Assembly: GCA_027533425.1 (NCBI GenBank)
Contig: JAPZUD010000001.1
Span: 868,001-932,000 of the forward strand
Length of the DNA: 64,000 nucleotides
Direction of reading: 5' to 3'
Source of the DNA: Beijerinckiaceae bacterium
GTDB taxonomy: Bacteria > Pseudomonadota > Alphaproteobacteria > Rhizobiales > Beijerinckiaceae
Made by a program: the position numbers and the translations under genes
Part shown: positions 1 through 7,401 of the stretch, in pieces
How positions within the stretch are numbered: the first letter of the stretch is position 1
Layout: every line of letters begins with the position of its first letter
Notes under the pieces: model-generated
What the model was told of the DNA's origin: nothing
Databases searched by the model: none
What the model saw: the letters and a program-made list of their open reading frames with translations, nothing else

Positions 1-342
1 AGCGGGAGATAATCGATGAGCAGCGTTTCCATGGCGCTCTGAATTAGTCGAGCCCGGCTTCTCGCGCAAGCGAAAGGGCGTCGCCTCCGACGATTTGGCA
101 ACAGCCTCGGGCGATCCTCGCCGGCAGCCCGCGCGGAAGGCCGGATCCTGCGGCAAGGCCCGGGCGTTCTTGCAGCAATGCCCCGGCCCGGAGGCGCCTT
201 GGTGCTGGAAAAGCGAGGGCTCGCAGTTAGTCTGGGCACGGCTCCGCAGCGCGATTCGCGGAGCGGGGCGTCCAACATTGCGGCCTGTTGCCGGGCAACC
301 CTGCCCTCCCGGCCTGTCCAGGCCCGCTCGGGGGGAAAGATC
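1..342. other. Window edge, no convincing gene
   Basis: No gene can be supported here. A short open stretch on the plus strand from base 3 to a TAG at 45-47 would encode the last 14 residues (REIIDEQRFHGALN) of a protein entering from the left, but it is too short to identify. The rest is GC-rich and contains the 5' region of the exported-protein gene that starts at 343. Confidence 0.4.
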
Positions 343-717
343 ATGATGAAACAGGTTGTGAAGGGCCTGGCGGTACTGGGCATCGTGGCCATGGCCGCGA
401 TGCCGGCCTTCGCCAAGGGCCCCGGCGATTACCGTGTGCAGGGCAAGGAAGGCACCTCGGGCGGCGGGTATAGCGGCAGCGCTTCCCTCACCCAGACCGG
501 CGCCGAGACCTGGCGGATTGTCTGGAAAATCGGATCGCAGACCTGGACAGGCTTCGGCATCGGCAATGGCGAGGTCGTGGCGCTGAACTTCACCGGCGGC
601 GGCCGGACCGGCGTGATGCTGCTGATCGCGAAGGAGGATGGCAGCGGCTATGCCGCCGCCTGGGCCTATACCGGCGAGAAGGAAGTCGGCTACGAGGAAT
701 GGACCAAGCGCCGGTAA
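343..717 (+). CDS. Small exported protein of unknown function
   Basis: A 124-residue protein starting at the ATG at 343 (a second ATG follows at 346), preceded by a GGGGGAAAG ribosome binding site. The open frame runs upstream to 178, but the signal peptide only makes sense from 343: MMKQ, a hydrophobic stretch (VVKGLAVLGIVAMAAMPAFA) and cleavage after AFA. The mature part is about 100 residues, rich in Gly, Trp and Tyr, with a pattern of alternating short strands (TWRIVWKIGSQTWTGFGIG) suggesting a small beta-sheet protein in the periplasm. I do not recognise a named family. It stands alone, convergent with the EamA permease gene. Confidence 0.75.
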   Translation: MMKQVVKGLAVLGIVAMAAMPAFAKGPGDYRVQGKEGTSGGGYSGSASLTQTGAETWRIVWKIGSQTWTGFGIGNGEVVALNFTGGGRTGVMLLIAKEDGSGYAAAWAYTGEKEVGYEEWTKRR

Positions 718-825
718 GCCTGGAGCATTGTCCGACCGGGGAGATCCCGGTTGGGCGCAGGACAACGCGACAAGGCAGGAACCGGAGCGGGCGACCTGAT
801 TCGGTCAGAGCGCAGACATTTCCCG

Positions 826-1695
826 TCAGCGGATCCGCCGGCTGACCGCGATGGTCGCGACGATGGCGGCGGCGAAAACCAGCGAGAGCGGCGTGATCCG
901 CTCTCCCAGCAGTGGCGCGGCGGCCAGCATCGACAGGAAGGGTTGAGCCAGCTGCGTCTGGCTGACGCGCAGCGCGCCGCCGAGCTGCAACCCGCGATAC
1001 CAGGCAAAGAAGCCGAGCCACATCGACACGATGGCGAGATAGGCGAAGCTGAGCCACGCAACCGGCGCCACCTCGCCCTGCGGCCAGGTCAGCGCCGAAA
1101 CCGGAATGGTCAACGGCAGATACAGCACGAGGATCCACGAGATCACCTGTTCCGGCGGCATCTCGCGCGAGAGCCGGGCCCCCAGCACATAGCCGCAACT
1201 GGCCGAGAGCACGGCGAGCAGCAACAGCCCATCCGCCGCGACGAAGCCGCCCTCGCCCGTCAGCCAGGCGTAGAGCACGACCAGCAGGAAGCCGAGAACG
1301 GCCAGCGCCCAGAAGGCCGGTCGGGCGCGCTCGCGCATCCAGAGCGCCGTCAACGCCGCTGTGCCAAGCGGCAGGGCACCGGAAATCACGGCGGCATGGA
1401 CCGAATCGACATGCTGGACGGCAAGGCCGAGGAAAAGCGGGAAGCCGATCACGATCCCCGCCCCGGCAAGGATCAGCCGGAGAGCCTGCACCCGGCTGGG
1501 CCAGGCCGCGCGGATGACCAGCAGATAGAGAATGGCCAGCATGCCGGCCGCTGCGGCACGGCCGAAGCTGATGAAGACCGGCGGCAGGCCGGGAAAGGTC
1601 GGGGTGAGCGTGGCCAGCTTGGTCACCGGCGCGGTCAGCGCAAACAGCGCCACGCCCAGAAAGCCGAGCAGGAAGCCCTTTTGGGAAGCCGTCAT
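826..1695 (-). CDS. EamA/DMT-superfamily permease
   Basis: A 289-residue integral membrane protein with about ten hydrophobic segments arranged as two repeats, the usual architecture and length of the drug/metabolite transporter superfamily (EamA domain). The first repeat begins GFLLGFLGVALFALTAPVTK, the second about residue 150. The repeat ends carry the typical pattern of small residues (ISGALPLGTAALTALWMRER and QPFLSMLAAAPLLGERIT), in which the acidic residue before Arg is characteristic. EamA members export metabolites or take up small solutes; the substrate cannot be read from sequence. It is a single gene between the exported protein at 343-717 and tRNA-Asp. Confidence 0.88.
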   Translation of the reverse strand: MTASQKGFLLGFLGVALFALTAPVTKLATLTPTFPGLPPVFISFGRAAAAGMLAILYLLVIRAAWPSRVQALRLILAGAGIVIGFPLFLGLAVQHVDSVHAAVISGALPLGTAALTALWMRERARPAFWALAVLGFLLVVLYAWLTGEGGFVAADGLLLLAVLSASCGYVLGARLSREMPPEQVISWILVLYLPLTIPVSALTWPQGEVAPVAWLSFAYLAIVSMWLGFFAWYRGLQLGGALRVSQTQLAQPFLSMLAAAPLLGERITPLSLVFAAAIVATIAVSRRIR

Positions 1696-1770
1696 CGTCC
1701 CCTCGCGAGGTTGGCAAGATCCGGATGGTGAAGGACCTGCCCCCTGTTCATGGAAGGGGAGGAAGTGGGG

Positions 1771-1847
1771 TGGCGCGGGCGACGGGGCTCGAACCCGCGA
1801 CCTCCGGCGTGACAGGCCGGCACTCTAACCGACTGAGCTACGCCCGC
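1771..1847 (-). tRNA. tRNA-Asp (GTC)
   Basis: A 77-base cloverleaf including an encoded CCA (TGG at 1771-1773 on the plus strand). The acceptor stem GCGGGCG pairs with CGCCCGC. The anticodon stem CCGGC/GCCGG encloses the loop CTGTCAC, giving anticodon GTC. The T arm contains GGTTCGAGCCC. All invariant positions are present, so this is a functional tRNA-Asp gene. Confidence 0.97.
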
Positions 1848-1971
1848 ATCCATTCCCGCATCGGGGGTGCCCCCGACGAGGGCCGAACGGTTACGCGATG
1901 GGCGGAGGACCTGTCAAGCACTCCGCACCGAATGTCGGAATCTTTTTGCGGGACGCGCGAAACCCCGGGGG

Positions 1972-2700
1972 TCAGAGCGAGGGCGCGCCGAGCCGGAACC
2001 GGCGCACTTCATTGCTCGAAAGGATGCGGATCTGGTCATGCGGGACCGATTCCGCGAGGCTGATCAGGTCCTGGCTGCCGCCGACACGCGAGACATATTG
2101 CCGGAGTGCGTTGACCTCGCTCGACCCGGCATAGATCCGCTCGCCCTGCATCGCGCCGCCGGCCGGATCGGTCCGCCACATCCGGGCCGACATCCGGTGG
2201 ACACCGAGCCGCGCGCCTTCCGGAACCACGCGTTTCTTCGCCCCCATCAGCACATAGACGCAGGCCGACGCGCAATGCCCCGGCACCACGCCGACCTGCC
2301 CGATCCCGGCCCTGCGGCGGGCCTGTCGCGGCGAATCGAGAAGCGCCGGCCGGCCGATCACCACCGCTGCGCCGGCATCATGGATCAGCGAGCCGAGCTG
2401 GAGGGCGCTTTCGACATTCCCGCCGGGAGAATTGAGGAAAACGATCGCATGGAGGCCGGGCCGCCGCAGTTCCTGCCGGAGGAACGCGGCGAACTTGGCC
2501 GGCGCATCGCGGGTGATCTCGCCCTCGGCGATCACGGCGCGGCGGCACTCGCTGGCATTGCAGGCACCATCGACCGGGATTGTCGCAAAATCCATCGCGA
2601 GGGCCGGGCCGGCCATCGTCAGGGCAAACAGGCCGGCAAGACCTTTCAGGCGAACCGGGGCCGGCAGGCCGCGACCCGGCATCGAAGACAGGAAACGCAT
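1972..2700 (-). CDS. Secreted ClpP/crotonase-fold protein (paralog A)
   Basis: A 242-residue protein. The start chosen is the ATG at 2700, with GAGGGG upstream; the frame continues to 2784 but only from 2700 is a signal peptide formed (basic MRFLSSMPGRG, then LAGLFALTMAGPALA). The mature part has the layout of a ClpP-like serine hydrolase: an oxyanion-loop motif NSPGGN, then CASACVYVLMGAKKR whose Ser matches the ClpP nucleophile position, then LGVHR supplying the probable catalytic His. Cysteines flank the Ser motif. It is clearly paralogous to the protein at 6553-7233. Such proteins are seen in alphaproteobacteria as uncharacterised periplasmic ClpP-like proteins; substrate and proteolytic activity are unknown. 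No chaperone gene accompanies it. Confidence 0.72.
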   Translation of the reverse strand: MRFLSSMPGRGLPAPVRLKGLAGLFALTMAGPALAMDFATIPVDGACNASECRRAVIAEGEITRDAPAKFAAFLRQELRRPGLHAIVFLNSPGGNVESALQLGSLIHDAGAAVVIGRPALLDSPRQARRRAGIGQVGVVPGHCASACVYVLMGAKKRVVPEGARLGVHRMSARMWRTDPAGGAMQGERIYAGSSEVNALRQYVSRVGGSQDLISLAESVPHDQIRILSSNEVRRFRLGAPSL

Positions 2701-2830
2701 GGATCGAAATCCCCTCACGCAAACGCACTGCCGGAACAGGACAGCGCGGATATGGTGAAGGAACGAGGTTTCCGAAAGGTTCACGAAAAGGCAAGACAGC
2801 GCGGCGTCGCAGCGCCGCGCGGCCGGAAAT

Positions 2831-3517
2831 TCACTTCAGGTTGCGGATCAGCGCGAGCGATTCGGAGCTGTAATCCGAGCAGGCCTTTTTCTTGTCGCGG
2901 TTGATATCCGCCACGACCTTGTTCCACATCCCGTCACGCACCGGATCCGGCAAGCCGGCAGCGACCTCCGAGGCATCCACCGCATTCTGCAGCCTTTCGT
3001 CCTCGTCTTCATCGATATCGAGTTCGCAGAGATGCACCGTCGCCGCCACGACATAGAGAATCGCGAGCTGGTTGATCTTCTCGTCCGCGGCATTCTGCTG
3101 CGGGGTGGGCGCGGGAGCCGGGGCGGCCTGCTGCGGTGCAGGAGCCGGCGCAGGAGCGGGCGCGGCCTGCTGCGGCGCCGGAACGGGCGGAGCCAGGGGA
3201 GCAGGCGCAGGGGCAGCCGGGGCCGGTGCTGCAGGCGCAGGAGCCGGTGCAGCCTGTTGCGGCACAGCAGCAGGAGGGGCAGGCGTGGCACTTTCAGCAG
3301 CGGGTGCAGCCGGCGCGGGCGCGGGAGCCGCCGGGGCCGGCGCGGGAGCCGCCTGTTGTGGGACCGGCGCGGCAGGTCCCGGGGCCGGGGCGGCGCTGTC
3401 CGCCGCCGGTGCGGCAGGCGCCGGCGCGGGCGTCTCCGTTGCCGGGGCTGCGCTCTGGGCGAAAACCGGGCTGCCCATCAGGAGGGCCGCGACGAGCGGA
3501 ACGATCAGGCGGGTCAT
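2831..3517 (-). CDS. Exported Ala/Pro-rich protein with a conserved-looking C-terminal domain
   Basis: A 228-residue protein starting at the ATG at 3517, which begins a signal peptide (MTRLIVPLVAALLMGSPVFA); the frame extends to 3556 without one. Roughly residues 25-140 are a low-complexity linker of AAPAPAP and PQQAAPAP repeats, a typical extended periplasmic spacer. The last about 80 residues form a folded-looking helical domain with two Cys (VHLCELDIDEDED and KKKACSDYSSE) that could form a disulfide. The gene lies 16 bases downstream of the DUF4189 gene on the same strand, so the two are probably cotranscribed. The function is unknown. The repetitive DNA may vary in length between strains. 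Confidence 0.7.
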   Translation of the reverse strand: MTRLIVPLVAALLMGSPVFAQSAAPATETPAPAPAAPAADSAAPAPGPAAPVPQQAAPAPAPAAPAPAPAAPAAESATPAPPAAVPQQAAPAPAPAAPAPAAPAPAPLAPPVPAPQQAAPAPAPAPAPQQAAPAPAPTPQQNAADEKINQLAILYVVAATVHLCELDIDEDEDERLQNAVDASEVAAGLPDPVRDGMWNKVVADINRDKKKACSDYSSESLALIRNLK

Positions 3518-3533
3518 GGATGGCGCTCCGGGT

Positions 3534-3899
3534 TCACTCGTTGCATTCCGAGACAACGAGCTTGCAGGCCTCGTTGCCGCAATTGGCGAGGGCGATCCGC
3601 CGTGCTGCGCCCTTGGTCACGCCTTCGCCGGTCCCCCAGCGATTGGCGGAGGCGGCATAGGCGCCGCAGCTTTCGAAGGTGATCGCTACCTTGCAGGACT
3701 TGTTCCTGGCCCGGCATTCCTTGAGCGCGCCCCGTTCGGCTGCCTTCTCGCTGTCCTCGCCGGTGACATACCCATAGCCGACCCCGCTGCCGGAAACGCC
3801 CTTCTCGTCATCGACCGCGATCGCACCCCAGGCGAAGGCCGCAACGGGCGCGAGCATGAGAAAGCCGGCAAGGGCCGGCAGGATGATGATGCGCCGCAT
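3534..3899 (-). CDS. Exported DUF4189-domain protein
   Basis: A 121-residue protein from the ATG at 3899 (GGAGAGG five bases upstream); a longer reading would run into tRNA-Val and is rejected. The signal peptide is MRRIIILPALAGFLMLAPVAAFA. The mature part begins WGAIAVDDEKG and contains the DUF4189 pattern: a WGAIA strand, a Gly-rich loop with GYGYVTGEDSEKAAERGALKEC, then CKVAITFESCGAYA. Four of the Cys are spaced as in that family and probably form disulfides. Members are small secreted proteins found singly or in repeats; their role is not established. It is the first gene of a likely two-gene unit with the Ala/Pro-rich protein. Confidence 0.75.
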   Translation of the reverse strand: MRRIIILPALAGFLMLAPVAAFAWGAIAVDDEKGVSGSGVGYGYVTGEDSEKAAERGALKECRARNKSCKVAITFESCGAYAASANRWGTGEGVTKGAARRIALANCGNEACKLVVSECNE

Positions 3900-4015
3900 G
3901 GGCCTCTCCCGCATTTCAACCCGCGTAGTCTTTCGCGAGTCGGGAGCGCTGTAAACAAGCCAGCCCCGGGCAAACCTGCAATCCAGGCTGGTATCATCGA
4001 GAAAAATGAAGGCTG

Positions 4016-4091
4016 TGGTGGGCGATGAGAGACTCGAACTCCCGACATCCTCGGTGTAAACGAGGCGCTCTACCAACTGAGCTAATCGCCC
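4016..4091 (-). tRNA. tRNA-Val (TAC)
   Basis: A 76-base cloverleaf with encoded CCA (TGG at 4016-4018 on the plus strand). Acceptor stem GGGCGAT pairs with ATCGCCC, the anticodon stem CCTCG/CGAGG encloses TTTACAC (anticodon TAC), and the T arm is GTTCGAGTC. A complete functional gene. Confidence 0.97.
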
Positions 4092-4347
4092 TCGGGGCGT
4101 GAAGATGCCGCCCGATCAGCCCGGTGGGTAAACACCATCCGCCCGGTATTGGCAAGCGGCCATCCCCCTCGGCCGGCCTGCGCAGGGCTTCCGCCAAGGG
4201 GCCAGCCCCCCGCCGAGGGCACCTGGCTTCCACCAATGGCGCAGGGTGCATCGGCGCCGCCTCTGATACAGGTCAAGGAAGCTCCTGCCGGCAGGCGGCA
4301 GGATGGCGGTCAGGCCCGGGCAACACGGGCTGGAGGAAACCCGGACG

Positions 4348-5088
4348 ATGCGCATCGCCCTGCTGGCGGATATCCATGGCAATCGGGAAGCGCTGGAAGC
4401 CGTGCTGCGCGCCCTCCCCGCCCACCGGATCGACGGCCTCGCCATCCTCGGCGATGTCGTCGGCTATGGGCCGGACCCGGCTTTCTGCGTGGAGCGCATC
4501 GCCTCCCTGGTCGAGGCCGGCGCGATGATCGTGCTCGGAAACCACGATGCCGCAATCGAGGGCGATGCCAGCGACATGAACCGCGTCGCCCGCGAGGCCA
4601 TCGAATGGACACGGACCAGGCTTGACCCCGGCCATGCCGCGCTGATCCGCGCCTGGCCCGAGCAGCATCGCCTCGAGGAGGCGCTGTTTGTCCATGCCAG
4701 CGCCCGGGCCCCGCGCGCCTGGGAATACATTACCGGCCCCGGCGAGGCCGAGCGCAGCCTGCGCGCCACCGATGCCGCGATCACGCTGGTCGGCCATGTC
4801 CACCAGCCGCGCCTCTGGCGTTTGACCGGCCTCGGCGTCGCCATCGCGCATGAGCCGATCCCCGGCGCGGAGATCCCGCTCTCGCGGCATTTCCCCTGGC
4901 TCGGCGTGGTTGGCGCGGTCGGCCAGCCGCGCGACGGCCAGACCGCCGCCGGCTACGCCATCCTCGATCTGAAGCGCCGGACGCTGCTGTTCGGTCGCGT
5001 CGGCTATGACCATTACGCAACCGCCCGGAAACTGCGCGAGGCCGGCCTGCCCGAGCCGCTGGCTGTCCGCCTCCTCCGGGGACGATGA
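4348..5088 (+). CDS. Metallophosphoesterase, coupled to the downstream kinase
   Basis: A 246-residue calcineurin-like metallophosphoesterase of the YfcE/ApaH-like type. Start at ATG 4348, preceded by GGAGGAAAC. Metal-binding motifs appear in the standard order: DIHGN near the N-terminus, GDVVGYGPDP, GNHD and GHVHQP. Such enzymes hydrolyse phosphodiesters or phosphomonoesters; the DIHGN/GDxVGYGPxP form is typical of small stand-alone phosphatases of unassigned substrate. Its stop codon overlaps the start of the kinase-USP gene (ATGA at 5085-5088), so the two proteins are made from one message, probably at linked levels. The arrangement suggests, but does not prove, opposing kinase and phosphatase activities. 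Confidence 0.88.
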   Translation: MRIALLADIHGNREALEAVLRALPAHRIDGLAILGDVVGYGPDPAFCVERIASLVEAGAMIVLGNHDAAIEGDASDMNRVAREAIEWTRTRLDPGHAALIRAWPEQHRLEEALFVHASARAPRAWEYITGPGEAERSLRATDAAITLVGHVHQPRLWRLTGLGVAIAHEPIPGAEIPLSRHFPWLGVVGAVGQPRDGQTAAGYAILDLKRRTLLFGRVGYDHYATARKLREAGLPEPLAVRLLRGR

Positions 5089-6539
5089 GGGCCGCCATGG
5101 GCAGGATGCAGCTGGAATCCGGCTCGACGATCGACGGCTTCCTGATCGGCCAGAAGATCCATCAGGGCGGCATGGCCGAGATCTGGGAGGTCACCCACCC
5201 GGAACACGCCATCCCGCTGGTGATGAAGGTGCCGCTGATCCTCGACGGCGATGATCCCACCATGATCGTCGGCTTCGAGCAGGAACAGATGATCCTGCCA
5301 CGCCTGACCGGGCCGCATGTGCCGCGCTGCATCGCCCTCGGGGATTTTTCGGCCCAACCCTATATCGTGATGGAACGCCTTGCCGGCGAGAGCCTGCTGC
5401 CGCGCTTCAAGGCCGCGCCCCTGCCGGTGGCGGAGGTGCTGGCCATCGGCGCGGCCATCGCCCGGGCGCTCGTCAGCCTGCACGGGCAGGATGTCGTCCA
5501 TCTCGACATCAAGCCCTCGAATGTGATGTTCCGCCCGACCGGCGAGGCCGTCTTCATCGATTTCGGCCTGTCGCGCCATCTCCGCCTGCCGGATCTCCTC
5601 GCCGAGGAATTCCGCGTGCCGATGGGCACCGCGCCCTATATCGCCCCCGAGCAGGTCCTGAAGATCCGCGAGGAGCCACGGAGCGATCTCTTCGCCCTCG
5701 GGGCCATGCTCTATGCTCTCGCCACCGGCGAACGCCCCTTCGGCAACCCGAAGCACACGACCAAGGCCCTGCTGCGCCGGATGTACGAGGCCCCCACCCC
5801 GCCCCGCGTGCTGAGGCCGGACATCCCGGGCTATCTTCAGGAGATCATCCTGCGCTGCCTCGAGGTCAAACCCGACCGGCGCTATGCCACCGCGGCGCAG
5901 CTCGCCTTCGAGCTCAACCACCCCGAGCATGTGACACTGACCGACCGCGCCACGCGCGAGAAAACGCATTGGCTCCGGAACCTCGTTTCGGGCCGGCTGC
6001 TGCCGCCGCAGGCCCCGCCGCTCAGCCGGCTCGGCGCCTATCGCCATGCCTCGCTGGCGCCGATCCTGATGGTCGCGGTCGACCTCTCGCCCGAGGGCGA
6101 ACCGCTGGCCGGGATCCTGCGCGAGACCGTCTCGCGCCTGCTGGTCACCGCGCCGGATTCCCGCCTTGCCTGCGTGAACGTGCTGCGCATGGCGCGGATC
6201 GGACTCGACACGCTGGTGGATGAGGACGGCACCTCGCTGCATGTCCGCCGGCTGGTCGAACTCAAGCACTGGGCCGCCGAGATGCGCCTGCCGCCGGAAC
6301 GCCTCACCTTCCATGTGCTGGAACATGCCGATCCGGCGCAGGCCATGCTGGATTTCGCACGAAACAATGCCGTCGATCACATGATTGTCGGCGCGCGTGG
6401 CTCAGGTGGCGTCAGGCGCTACATGGGCTCGGTCTCGACCAGCCTCGTCGCCGAGGCGCCCTGCTCGGTCACAGTGGTCCGCAACCGTCTCTCCCCGGCC
6501 GGGGACAGCGACACCGAGATCGCCGAAGCCGGGGCGTAG
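5085..6539 (+). CDS. Ser/Thr protein kinase fused to a universal stress protein domain
   Basis: A 484-residue cytoplasmic protein. Residues about 17-290 are a Hanks-type kinase: Gly-rich loop IGQKIHQGGMAEIW, ATP-binding Lys48 in VMKVP, catalytic loop VVHLDIKPSN (Asp140, HLD rather than HRD), DFG at 158-160, and an APE motif at 186-188. All catalytic residues are present, so it should be active. No membrane segment follows. Residues about 330-470 form a UspA domain ending in the nucleotide-binding signature GARGSGG then MGSVS and APCSVTVVR. The kinase-USP fusion is a known bacterial architecture. The start ATG overlaps the stop of the phosphatase gene by four bases. Substrates are unknown; the USP part may sense ATP or stress. 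Confidence 0.9.
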   Translation: MRAAMGRMQLESGSTIDGFLIGQKIHQGGMAEIWEVTHPEHAIPLVMKVPLILDGDDPTMIVGFEQEQMILPRLTGPHVPRCIALGDFSAQPYIVMERLAGESLLPRFKAAPLPVAEVLAIGAAIARALVSLHGQDVVHLDIKPSNVMFRPTGEAVFIDFGLSRHLRLPDLLAEEFRVPMGTAPYIAPEQVLKIREEPRSDLFALGAMLYALATGERPFGNPKHTTKALLRRMYEAPTPPRVLRPDIPGYLQEIILRCLEVKPDRRYATAAQLAFELNHPEHVTLTDRATREKTHWLRNLVSGRLLPPQAPPLSRLGAYRHASLAPILMVAVDLSPEGEPLAGILRETVSRLLVTAPDSRLACVNVLRMARIGLDTLVDEDGTSLHVRRLVELKHWAAEMRLPPERLTFHVLEHADPAQAMLDFARNNAVDHMIVGARGSGGVRRYMGSVSTSLVAEAPCSVTVVRNRLSPAGDSDTEIAEAGA

Positions 6540-6552
6540 CGCACCGGCGCCG

Positions 6553-7233
6553 TCAGCGCGCCGAGGTTGCGGTTTTCGCCAGCCGGAACTTGCCCATTTC
6601 AGCCGGGCTCAGCCAGTACATCGATTCCGATGGCGTCTTGTCCATCACCATCGAAAGCGACTGATCGACGCCCATCTGCTTGAAATAGCGCGAATAGGCA
6701 TCCCGGATCGCATCATGCTGCAGGGTGCCGCTCACCACCGTGCGGGTAACCGGATCGCGCACTTCCGGCCCGGTATGGGCGCGGTGAACCCCCACGCGGG
6801 AGCCCGGCACGAAATAGCGGCTCTTGCCGCCGGCCAGCACCAGCACGCAGGCCGAGGCGCAGACGCCCGATGTCAGGCCCGTGCTGCGGCTGACGGACCC
6901 GCCGGCCGGCCGGCCGACAATCACCGACATGTTGAGCTTGCGGATCATCAGGCCGAGAGCGGCAGCGCCGGCATTGAAGCCACCAGGGCTCTCGACGACG
7001 ACGATGCTCGACAATCGGTGCGACTTGGCAGCATTGGCGACAAATTCCGCGAAAATCAGGTGCTCGTTCTGCTGGATCGTGCCCGACGCGTGGATGATCT
7101 TCGGGCAGGCAGCGCCACATCCGTCGAGCTCCGCCTCGACCAGCCGGTAGCTCATCGCTCCGGCGCCGGAAACCACGCCGCCGGCCAGCGCTGCCGCGAT
7201 GACGGCCCGAACCGCCTGCCTGATGATCCGCAT
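6553..7233 (-). CDS. Secreted ClpP/crotonase-fold protein (paralog B)
   Basis: A 226-residue protein with an N-terminal signal peptide (MRIIRQAVRAVIAAALAGG then VVSGAGA). The mature part repeats the motif order of the protein at 1972-2700: VESPGGFNAGAAALG, VIVGRPAGG, CASACVLVLAGGKSR with the probable nucleophilic Ser, and RVGVHR with the probable His. Its C-terminus ends WLSPAEMGKFRL, matching ILSSNEVRRFRL in the paralog. The two are alignable along their whole length but are not near-identical. It is convergent with the kinase-USP gene, with only 13 bases between stops. Periplasmic location is predicted; activity and substrate are unknown. Confidence 0.72.
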   Translation of the reverse strand: MRIIRQAVRAVIAAALAGGVVSGAGAMSYRLVEAELDGCGAACPKIIHASGTIQQNEHLIFAEFVANAAKSHRLSSIVVVESPGGFNAGAAALGLMIRKLNMSVIVGRPAGGSVSRSTGLTSGVCASACVLVLAGGKSRYFVPGSRVGVHRAHTGPEVRDPVTRTVVSGTLQHDAIRDAYSRYFKQMGVDQSLSMVMDKTPSESMYWLSPAEMGKFRLAKTATSAR

Positions 7234-7317
7234 GCCATCCTCCCCTTGCAGTGCCGCAAAGGTGGCATGAAACGCTTCCAGGCCGCAAGCGACGCAATAG
7301 CGCGGGCGCCGAACATG

Positions 7318-7344
7318 AAAAAAGCGCCCCGGAAACCGGGGCGC
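7318..7344 (-). terminator. Rho-independent terminator of lon
   Basis: Read on the minus strand, a perfect 9-bp stem GCGCCCCGG/CCGGGGCGC with a 3-base loop is followed directly by six T. It lies 57 bases after the lon stop codon. Confidence 0.9.
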
Positions 7345-7401
7345 CTCGATCGTTGCAGGAACTCCATTCTTGTCAGAACTCGATCCTTGCTGCCTCTGGC
7401 C

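Noticed and set aside
3072-4028. Plus-strand Gly/Ala repeat protein of 318 residues
   Set aside because: It is the antisense reading of the Ala/Pro repeat of the gene at 2831-3517 and runs across the DUF4189 gene.
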